A stretch of 64,000 nt of DNA from positions 6,036,485-6,100,484 of the forward strand of contig NW_015622542.1 of NCBI RefSeq assembly GCF_000835495.1, read 5' to 3'. This document shows positions 1 to 9,540 of this stretch, piece after piece (the stretch's first letter is position 1; each line of letters begins with the position of its first letter). The notes beneath the pieces were generated by a model. The model had not been told where the DNA came from. It saw nothing but the letters and a program-made list of their open reading frames with translations, and made no database searches. This stretch comes from Cladophialophora immunda (lineage: Eukaryota; Ascomycota; Eurotiomycetes; Chaetothyriales; Herpotrichiellaceae). The position numbers and the translations under genes were made by a program.

Positions 1-1
1 A

Positions 2-526
2 CCAGTAGGCTTGAGCTACTTGAGATATATGTTGCAAATGGTGTGTTTGCAACGCCCGACACTGATCTCGTCCGGCTCCGGTGGGCCCAATGCCAAACAG
101 GCTCAGAATGAACAATTTCAACTGCTTGTACGGCTGGCATCCATCGCCACGCATCCAGCAATGGCTCTGGCATCAGGACATCACGGCAATCAAGAAGAGC
201 AGATCAAAGCAAAAGAGGTGGTCGAATTCGCATGCGACGTAATAGCAACCATCATCGATAGTGTTAACGACGAAGTCAAAATGATGTGCGCAAAGGTGTT
301 GAAAGACAAGTTGCAGGATCCGCGGCTCGCCTACTTATTTGGCAGCATCAATATGATGGGATCATTGCAGGTGCAAGACATGGGCCGAGGATTGCAGATG
401 GTCAAAGAAGGCAAGGGAATCATCGGAGAGTGGAAGCCGCGAATGTGGGAAGTTTTGGATAATGGGAGCGGTAAAGAGAGCGAAACGTCTCTCGGATTGG
501 GCCTCTTTCGAGCCAGATATGGATAG
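2..526 (+). CDS. C-terminal end of Mediator subunit 12 (Srb8-like), 5' partial
   Basis: The gene enters from beyond the left edge; the reading frame is open from base 2 and ends at 526. An AG at bases 4-5 could be an intron acceptor, so the first visible codons may be intron. About 170 residues are visible. The end is rich in conserved-looking segments: KEVVEFACDVIATI, then MCAKVLKDKLQDPRLAYLFG, and a terminal block with W-E followed by ETSLGLGLFRAR. From memory, fungal Srb8/MED12 proteins end with a similar DPR..F.FG stretch and a WE...DTSLSLTLFGAR-like tail, which is why I favour this call. MED12 belongs to the CDK8 kinase module that regulates the Mediator-RNA polymerase II complex in the nucleus. 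The kinase-activating N-terminus lies outside the window, so the call rests on the tail only. Confidence 0.6.
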   Translation, partial: PVGLSYLRYMLQMVCLQRPTLISSGSGGPNAKQAQNEQFQLLVRLASIATHPAMALASGHHGNQEEQIKAKEVVEFACDVIATIIDSVNDEVKMMCAKVLKDKLQDPRLAYLFGSINMMGSLQVQDMGRGLQMVKEGKGIIGEWKPRMWEVLDNGSGKESETSLGLGLFRARYG

Positions 527-1891
527 AGAACGAGATGAGGGAACGTGATGGTTCGAGATGCTAGCAGGCCCAAGAGCTTGTTGGCAAGCCGATGTGCATT
601 GATGACTGCGTCTTGTGAGGAGTCTATGATATTGGGAGATATTTTCTGTTTCATCTACGGCCATTTTACGAAGTCACGAGGAGATGGGTTTGATTATTTG
701 TGAAGATCAGTGTGGATTTGACTGGATGGATTGGGCTCTCCTTTTTTTTGTTAGACTTGTCGGAGCCCCAGCATTGCCGGCAGGACCATGGGCGATTTTC
801 AAGGACCGATTGTCATTTCCATCCCTATCGGGCTTCGATACCTCGGTGACGGGTATTGTGTATGTAAAAGGAGGAGACCTCGATGTCGCACCGCATGTTG
901 TACAGCCAGACTTAGAGTTGATGAGAAGGGCTCTCCGGCCTATGCTCTAGAAGCAAATTCTATGCCTTCACCGCAACTCGAGTCATCTGATGTGAGTTGC
1001 TGGAGGATTGAAGAGATGCCGTGGGGTTCACGTCCCAAAGAAGAAGTGGTATGCACAAAGGTGTTGATGAAGGCGAGAGATTCGCGCAGTGGGTGCGGTC
1101 AGCAGGTCAAGTCGAGGGCCATCAGCACTGTCAGTCACATCTTCTTAAGCATATCAGTAAAACGACCAAGCCCAGCAGCTGATAGATGAGTGGAAAGGTC
1201 GAGGACACTAACGCAGCCGTAAGGGGCACATGCTCGACCCTGCGCTCTGGGCACATGCATTCGTGCAGGGCATCCTGAGGCATTGTGGGCATCCCGCGCA
1301 GCCAGCCATGCAATGTGACGTGATGGCCTGGAGAGACAAGAAACATCGCGTGGACGACTCAGCGGGAGCGCGGCCTGGTGAAACCATTCTAATTGCTGGC
1401 TTGTTGGATTGCGGGAAGAAGATCCTATGGGTCTCGCAAGGTCCCAAGGTCCCAAGATCCCAAGATGCCGGCAGGATGGACGCAATGGTTGGTTGTTCTT
1501 GTTCCTTCCCTCGCAATATCGCGGAGTTATGTGGCTTCCCTGCTTTGGGGCTGGTGACATTTCTTCATCCCATTATCCCTGTCATCCGTCTGCGCGCCAA
1601 ACGACCCTCGTATATCCTTCCTCGCCCTCCTCTGGTATCACGTTGTCATGGTTATTTTTACACCTCACTCCTCTGTGCTCAGTTCATTTCTATAGCCCTC
1701 GTGGCCTTTTGCAATACGCTGGATTGTGCTGTTTTTGTGGCGGATCAGGTGGTGGTGATTCTCTCTCGATATCGCCGCGCCTGTGATCGACCCGTGGCTT
1801 ATTCAAGTCTTGGATGCTCGGCTCAAATGGAAGCGTCTTGAACTCCATTGGCACTTCGAGGCCTTTGTAGCCCTCCTTCCCACTACTCCAG
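527..1891. other. intergenic region between MED12-like gene and MFS gene
   Basis: About 1.4 kb. Short overlapping open frames on both strands (for example 1230-1841 plus) have no recognisable protein character. It presumably holds the 3' UTR of the upstream gene and the promoter and 5' UTR of the MFS transporter. Confidence 0.6.
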
Positions 1892-4540
1892 ATGCCTCCA
1901 GATGCCCCTCCCGAGCGTGGTCGGTCGACCGTCCGCCGGGATGAGAGCATTGCCCAACAGACCGCGACCGGCTCCTCCGACGATCGTTCTGCGAGAAGAC
2001 GCTCCACCAGACGCCGGTCGTCTTCGAGTCCTTCGTCGAACAACGAAAAGGCAAGACCAAAGATAGAAAAATGGACATTGGGCATATTGAACGACAAGGA
2101 GACCGAGGAGGTCCCCGGAACAGTCCTACTGCTGTCCTCCAACCGCAATGAACCTCTGGGTCTCGAATATCAGCCTGGCCGGCGGAGCAGTTCCTCCATG
2201 CCGGCCCAGCCCATATCACCTAGGCGTCTGTCGGTGGCATCCAAAAAGAGAACAAAGGACGGCCAAGTCATCCTGGATCCGCAGCCAGACGACTCGCTGA
2301 ATGATCCTCTCAACTGGCCCGCATGGAGACGCGACATTGCACTCCTTTCTCTGGGGTTCTACTGCATGTTGGGCGGCGGTATGACACCCATTCTAGCCGC
2401 TGGGTTCAACAATGTTGCCCAGTCGTTTGACGTCACTTATTCCAGGGTCGCCCTGACCACGGGTTTGTATATGATGGGTATGGGAGTCGGTAGTGTTGTC
2501 TTCTCCCCTACAGCTATTCTCTTCGGGAAACGACCCGTCTATCTAGCTTCAGCAGTAATGTTCATCCTAACTTCTACCTGGTGCGCTCTGGCACCCAGCT
2601 ACGCCCAGTTGGCAACCGCAAGGGTTTTTCAGGGAATATCTGTAAGCCCTGTGGAATGCTTACCATCTGCCACCATTGCAGAAATCTTCTTTCTACACGA
2701 GAGAGCGTTTCGTGTGGGGATATACACCCTTCTGCTTCTTGGTGGCAAGAACTTGGTACCCCTGGTGAGCGCCGTCATCATCAATGCAAAAGGATGGAGA
2801 TGGGTATTTTGGTGAGTTTTCCGCCCCAGGCAGGGCGTTGATCCTGCTAACGTGGGCAGGGTTGTCACGATTGCAGCTGGCTTCGGCCTACTCATCCTTT
2901 TCCTTTTCGTTCCCGAGACTTTTTGGGATCGGACTCCGAGACCAAAATCAAGGAGACCAACCGTTCATCGAAGCTGGTCCAACATTCTACATCCTTTGCA
3001 TCAGAACAAAGACAATGCAGCCGGGCATCTGCCACTTAACAGCATCACGCTCCAAGCGGCTATCGAGAAAGCCATGACCCCGAGACAACACCGGCTGCAC
3101 GAGCAAAATGCACACGCCAGATTTGAGGACGAGATTGAAGACGACAAACTTGAGCAGCATGAAGTGGAGGTGAAAGACTATTCGGAAACAAAATCTTCTC
3201 CCAAACATCGTCACAGTGATCCCGACGGGGAGCCTCTCAAAGACCCGGCATCCGCAACAGACGGTGCAGACGACGTGAAAGACACAGAAGATGTCAATCA
3301 AGCAGATGCTGCAGAAACAGGACCGATCCCACAGCCAGAACCCGTTGTCCTTCCTCGAAAGAAGCTCAAGCCCACGGGGTTGTCTTTGCCGCCTTCGCCA
3401 GATCCTCGCTCCTTCAGTAGACCCTGGGACGGGACTCACAGTGGTAGGCCGCTGACTTTACCCCCGGGCTCGAAGCCCCCCTCAAGCTCTAGAAGCGGCG
3501 AGGAAAGATTTTCTGAGAATGATCCCGCCGTCCCACATTTGCATAACCTCAATTCCCCATACTACATCGAGCTCGAAAGGACTGACGACTATATTGGGCA
3601 CCATGCAGTTCCTGAAATACGAAGCGATGAATCAAGGGACCCAAACCCAGACGTGGCGAGATCCGACACCGTCGTCACACTACCTGGCACTCCCATCAGT
3701 TTGGAAAAGTCGGCATCCAGGAGCATCAACGAAGGCATGGCCTCCCCCAAGGTGTTGCGCTACACCACCAATCTCAAGCATTCGCCACCAAAATCTTATG
3801 TTGAGACCCTTCGACCGTGGAACGGGAGGCTGTCCAAGGCCAATTGGTTTCTCGTTGCTCTTCGGCCTTTCGTGCTGTTTGCTTATCCAAGCGTCCTTTG
3901 GTCGACGCTGGTATACTCTTTGTCGATTGGCTGGCTGATTGTGTTGTCGGAGGCGATATCTAACGTCTACCGCAACCGAGATACGTACAACTTTACCGCT
4001 CTCCAAGCTGGGTTGGTTTATCTTTCGCCATTTGTTGGCGGCATTCTGGGCACCGCAGTCGCTGGGCGGGTGTCCGACGTCATTGTTCGTTTCATGGCTC
4101 GCAAGAACGGCGGCGTATACGAACCCGAATTTCGGCTCGTTATGGCTATTCCGGTCGCCCTCAGCACCGCTGTCGGTCTGATGGGCTTCGGGTGGTCTGT
4201 GCAAGAACGAGACGCATGGATTGTCCCGACCATCTTCTTCGGCGTCATTTCCTTCGGCTGCTCCCTAGGAAGTACCACGTCCATCACCTTTTGTGTTGAT
4301 AGCTACAGGCAATATGCTGGCGAAGCGCTAGTGACATTGAATTTCAGCAAGAACATCTTTCACGGGCTCGTGTTTAGCCTGTTCTTTGCCAACTGGCTGG
4401 AAGATGACGGGCCCAAGACCACCTTCTTAGCCATTGGAGCTATTCAGATCGCTTGTATGCTCACGGCCATCCCAATGTACATTTATGGGAAGAGGGCCAG
4501 GATGTGGACTGTCAGAAGAGGGTTCATGGAAAACTTTTGA
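1892..4540 (+). CDS. MFS transporter (drug/polyamine:H+ antiporter type) with ~300-residue central loop
   Basis: Two exons: 1892-2811 and 2860-4540. The intron 2812-2859 has a GTGAGT donor, a GCTAAC branch site and a CAG acceptor, and splicing restores WRWVFW-VVTIAAGFG. The product is 866 residues. The NDPLNWPAWRRD motif just before TM1 is typical of the fungal DHA1/Hol1-like family of plasma-membrane antiporters. Six hydrophobic helices lie at about residues 145-325 and six more from about 635 to the end. Between them is a hydrophilic, acidic, Ser/Pro-rich segment of roughly 300 residues, far longer than the usual loop between TM6 and TM7. The first 130 residues are also hydrophilic and disordered-looking. 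It stands alone on the plus strand. Family assignment is secure; the substrate is unknown. Confidence 0.9.
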
Positions 4541-7500
4541 GGGGACAGACTGCGTGCTTGAGGTGACGTTGAAGCTGGGCTTATTGGCAGAGTGGCTTGA
4601 CAGCCGTGGAAGATACAGTGGTTTTGCGGCGTGAACTGGAGCATTCCCTGTGGTTTGACGAAGACGGTGCGGGTGTTTTGCATTTGATTGACGTGGATGA
4701 TCACGTCTCTGGCGTTTCAGCATAGCGATGGCGTTGGTTTACTTTTCTGTTCGAGACGAACCATGACGACCGCGCCATGATCAGGGGATCCAGTCCTTTT
4801 GGCGGTGTATGAGCATCAGTTGACCGGCATGACTACAACGAATGAAGATCCCGGGAAAATCAGACGATTAGATGGGGTTTGGCTTTGGGAGCGAGTTGCA
4901 TCACTTGGCATGGCATGGCATGGTATGGGATAGCATAACATGGCGTGAGGAGGCGCTTGACCGCCATTCTTCGTGGCCAACCTAAAGAACCCCGGACCTG
5001 AAGTATAATAGAGACACGGTATCTAAGAAAGAACACGAGAACCTACCTAGATAGGCAACTAATTACAGTTCTGCAGGTGGAGTTGGAACAGGGGTTTCTT
5101 CAGGGGGACATGTACAATCATAATATACCTTTTGTTCTCACGACGATGGTGCTGTGGTGAGATGGTGATACGGTGCTGGTACTCTATGGAGCCCTCGTCA
5201 AAGTCGAAGCTGAGGATTAGAGCAGGGTTGATTTTCCATGATCTTCCGTAGATACGTCCATTTTCATGTCTTCCCCTTTTCTTCCCCCCCCCCCTCCATA
5301 TTATATGTCCTACAGGGGGGCTCTACTTGTCGTTGTATCTTGATCGCCGAGACGTTCCGGATCGCTTATAGGGACGACTTATATCCCCGACCGCGGCCGT
5401 CGCGCGGACAAGAATGGGGTTTGTCTTTGTGCTTTTGGGGACATGCTCTCGCAAGATGTGCCGGGGTGTTGGTGCATTCTTCATGGCCTTTGTCTTTTGC
5501 GGATAGCAATGCGTGGTTCACTCAAGTGCTCCGGCCATGCCACGAAGCGCAGCTCCTCTTCTCTGGGTCGAAGGGTTCAATGACACACGGGCGTCAGGTT
5601 CGTGGCCGGTGTCGAGACGGAGAGAGCGCCCGTCGAATATCGGCTCCGTCGGTTTCATCACCCTTCCACAGATATCACGAACGAAATCCACTCACAGAGG
5701 ACAACGCGGGATGGCGCGCGCTCGACGGTCCACAAGCCCGTCGTATCTGGAGTGTTATCTCGTCCTCGGACCAAGGGCACGCTTACCTAGCCTTGTTGCG
5801 GTGAGGGAAACTTGCTGGAGGCTCGGAATAGAACATGGGCGTAAAAGAGTCTGATGGACCACGAAAACCGGCCTGGCCCCCCTCGTCAACAGCGCCACCT
5901 GAAGCGGTCACCTAGGCCTGTCGTTGCAACCTCAAGGCATCTTCCTGAATCGTCACCCAGTATAGATAGAGACGGCGGTGCTTCGCTTGAGCGACCTCGT
6001 GCCCAATGATCGTAGGAGTGTTCTGCCAAAGTTTGTCATCTGCTATGTCGAGAGGTGGCCCTCCGCGAACCACCAGCATGCTCCGGGTGATACAAGGGAG
6101 TCGTCAGGGCCCGGGCCGCACTCCATTTGTTCTTCCAATACCTGGATGCAGTATAGACGATAGAGGTTGTTCAGCCAGAAGATTGATGCATTGTTTGCCC
6201 TTCCCCTTCGCGGTAGAGTCGGAGGAGCGAGGGCGAACGGGTCCCAAAGCTCTTGGCTCCAAAAATAGTCGATAGACCTGTCGAGATTTCAGAAAAGGCA
6301 TAGCTCGAAGGGGACGCAAAGGGAAGAAACGGGACTTGATGGCTGCAAGCGACACCCCAAAGCCTCTGGAGAATACCGTCTTTCCCCAAACTTCAGAGTC
6401 TCTCTCGATCAAAAATCATTTGCCACCGTGCACACTTCGAGTCTCCCTTGCGACGGCCGAACTCCGCTAGCAGTGAAAGAACATGGGCGTTCGGCAGGGC
6501 CGAAGTGCCTCTATACATACAGAGGAGATGAGTACAGGCAACAGCATTTTCGGCGTCTGGAGTCTCAGCAAGATATCCGCTGTTGGAGGGCATCGAGCAT
6601 CGGAGGTTGGCGAGGGTCGCACCATGTCGCAGTATTTTTGGAAATGGTTCAAGGGTGGTGGAGTCAGGCGTTCCCAGATTGATGGAAGTGCCTCGCTTAA
6701 CTATCTATCTGAATGGATAGAGGGTATCGTCCAGGGTCTGTAAGTCGCCACCGTCGTCTGTCGGGGGGGAGTTAGTCAGAGTGATACGGGGGAAGAGGGT
6801 TTAGAGGTGGACAAGAAAGTTGTGGTGATGCTCGATCATCCTCGCTCATCCGCCATTGGGATTCCGTGGGGTACGACGAGATGCCTATCCTGGCAGCTAA
6901 TCCCAGAGAGGTGGGTTTCGCGAAAGGGTGATCTCTCTCCCTCGTTTCCCCAATCCTAGGTAGTGGTAGACTTTTGGAGACGCGCGATTTTTGAGCCCGG
7001 GCAAGGCAGACAGTCAGTGGAGGGTGCGTAAACAAGTCGGGACGGTGACGGCACGTGGCTATCTCATATCGTCCCATGCAGGAAACATCCGGATTCATGA
7101 TGCCGGGCCTCGTGTGTCCCCTGTCGTGCATGCAGAGGGAGTTTCCCGTCTGCAGTGTGGCTGCTGGTTACCCACTGGTGCTACCGCTGCAGGTGATGTC
7201 GACACCCTAACTGGAATAGGAGCAGAGACGGCCCTGAGTCCTGACTAAACAAGGGGGAGACCTGTAGGCGAACCAGGCAGACACTCGATGCGCAAGTCGA
7301 TGAGCAATTCCATCTCGGTGTGCTCTTTGTAGGCTGCAAATCGACGTGACGCCAATTCCTTTTGCCTGGGCTGTTTAGGCCCCTCGACGCCGTCCTGTCC
7401 TGGGCGTCTGGGACCGTGCTGGAGCAAGCCAATCTGGGCAGTCTCAGCTCATCTAGGATATCGCACGCAGGGATTGCTCATAATTGTGGCTGTGGCACCT

Positions 7501-8542
7501 CGCTCGACGACAAATCAGCGAGCATTCTTTTCCGTGGGGGTCATCTGACTCAAGGCATCAAGGCTCAGGCTCTGTAGGCAGCGAAAATAAAATATTAAAA
7601 AAATCTCTCGCCATTGACGATGGGGTCTTCGCGAAACACCGGGCCCGCGGGTGTAATTGGAACCGTCCAGAGCGCGCGGGTTTGCTTTGTCAATCCCATA
7701 TGGCCGGACAAGGCGACGCCGTTCAGGGGGCTAAACAGCCTTTCCCGACCAGCCTTTTCGGTTGTCATGTCGGAGCTCACCAATCCGCTTGCATGGAACT
7801 TGGACCAGGGAGCCACAGGGCTTTTCCCAGTGTGCCCCGGGAGGTTGGCCATGACGCAGGCCAGCGTCTGGTGGACTTGTGGTTATGAGTCGACGTGGTT
7901 GATTGAGCCATTGATTGTCCTGATTCTGTCCCATTAAGTTATTTGCCGGCCATTGCGATGTAACGCCAGTTCTTCGGCATGACCCAGAGCAAAGGACCCT
8001 GGGAGGAGGTTCAGAGATTGGAGTGATGCCGTCCATTGGCCCATGTAGAACTTGGTTGGTCCCAGAGTCCAACCCATATGTCCTCGAGCAACCGAGGCGT
8101 AACCCCATTGCGGTAGAGTGCCTCCAGGATGTTCTTGACTGTGCTGCAGATGGAGAGCTATAATTATGTGTCGGTTCCTCTGGGCTGGGCTTGGAACTTT
8201 GGCGAGGTGAAGCCCCCGGGCAAGAAAGAGGCATCTCATGAACGAAGGGACAGGTGTACTGATCAACCGCATCCTCTCCTGATACGCACTGAATACGAAG
8301 CTCGTACTTTTGCTGCATTGAACGAGGCTGTGCCCCTGGCAAGGAACCAAACACGTCGGGAGCTTGACTTACTGGTTCTCAGGCCTTGATACCACAGGAG
8401 GCGGGGGCTGTTGGACCTGCATGTCGTAAGGCATCACTGTTTTGTGTTGGCATATATCTTCCCTCGAGATACTGGACCAGAACTGCTCTGGCCATTTCCG
8501 AAGTCTCATTGAGACCTCTCCCAGCTTTCCTTGTGTAAGAGC
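4541..8542. other. 4-kb stretch without a convincing gene
   Basis: This is the longest gene-poor stretch in the window. Visible structure includes a GGCAT pentamer repeat (about 4907-4943) and an 11-C run at 5284-5294 followed by a G6 run at 5315-5320. There are many short ORFs on both strands, none with recognisable domains. Two are marginally protein-like: a 51-codon frame starting ATG at 5853, and 6483-6743, whose stop overlaps a GTAAGT donor-like site. I could not join either into a gene. It may hold long UTRs, a non-coding transcript or a decayed gene. Confidence 0.5.
4907..4943. repeat. GGCAT/GGTAT pentamer repeat
   Basis: About three tandem GGCAT units followed by degenerate copies (GGTAT, GGGAT, AGCAT). 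It is a short microsatellite in the 3' region of the MFS gene. Confidence 0.6.
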
Positions 8543-9109
8543 ATGGACGAAAGGTCATCGGCTACCCCTACATCATACCATCAGTCCACAATCCAAGAGC
8601 ACGCACAAGAGTCACCATCGGATACACACCTCGAAGAACAACTGTCGATCGGCTTTGACCCAGAAGATTCTCGCGCAAGGAGCCCAGCATCCCCTCACGA
8701 GCCCACTCCGTACGGCTTCACCAGAGAAGACGAGGAGATAGATTCGGCGTCCAGTGCCTGGGTCGAAACCCAGTCATCAAGTAGTAGCCCCAAGGAGACC
8801 GACGATCAGCCATCCCGAGAAAAAGACAAAGGGAAAGAGCGAGAGATGAGTTACCCGGGAGACTATTATCATTCAACAACGACCTCCTCACCCCAGGACC
8901 GCCGGCCTGAGATATCGAGAACAAGCCCCAGCAGTTCTGCAAGCACACCCCGGCAAGGCTCCGAGGAGGCAAAGAGCGACGACAAAAAAGACGATCGAAC
9001 AGGAGGTGGCAGCGGCAGTGGCAGCAGTGGCGGTGGCGGTAGCGGCAGCGCAAGTGCGAGTGGCAGTAGTCGCTCGAGACTGGTGGCAGGAGTCTTTGTG
9101 AGATATTGA
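8543..9109 (+). CDS. hypothetical low-complexity protein
   Basis: Open frame of 188 residues from the ATG at 8543; an upstream in-frame GTG is ignored. The product is highly polar and looks disordered: Ser/Thr/Glu/Asp/Pro-rich for the first 140 residues, a KSDDKKDDR charged patch, then a Gly/Ser repeat tract (GSGSGSSGGGGSGS) and a short end SRLVAGVFVRY. No domain is recognised. Codon structure is plausible, but a low-complexity frame of this size can arise by chance, and an antisense ORF covers part of it. Missing upstream or downstream exons are possible. It lies 3' to 3' with the MscS channel gene. Confidence 0.4.
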   Translation: MDERSSATPTSYHQSTIQEHAQESPSDTHLEEQLSIGFDPEDSRARSPASPHEPTPYGFTREDEEIDSASSAWVETQSSSSSPKETDDQPSREKDKGKEREMSYPGDYYHSTTTSSPQDRRPEISRTSPSSSASTPRQGSEEAKSDDKKDDRTGGGSGSGSSGGGGSGSASASGSSRSRLVAGVFVRY

Positions 9110-9540
9110 CAGGCATATATCGACACGGCGCACGGTCGAATGCGAGTCCAAGGCATGTTGGGAATGCTTCTTCTCGCCTCAGCACTCTCTCCTTCACCAG
9201 CATTGGGTTAGACACTCAGACACTACTCCTGTATTACTACGTCGACTCATTCTAATGACATGTCCAAGTTAGAAGACTTCTGGTCTTGGGATCGAGAGCG
9301 CGCAGGGCGTCTCTTTTCTATCTCTTTGTCTTGTCATCATTGACAGATTGTATAGCACTATCATACAGATGGTCCGAACCCCTCTAGCTTGCTGTATCTA
9401 CCATGCCAGCCGAATCATAGCTCAGTCTGCACGCGCACATGCAACTTTGTGTGTTGTATTTCATTAAATGGAGCTCCAGTTTTGGTATCACTCATGTTGG
9501 TTGTTATCGTATCGTCCAGCCGCCAAAATCTCTTACCACA
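9110..9540. other. convergent intergenic region
   Basis: About 430 bp between the ends of two convergent genes. I see nothing beyond presumptive 3' UTRs. Confidence 0.5.
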
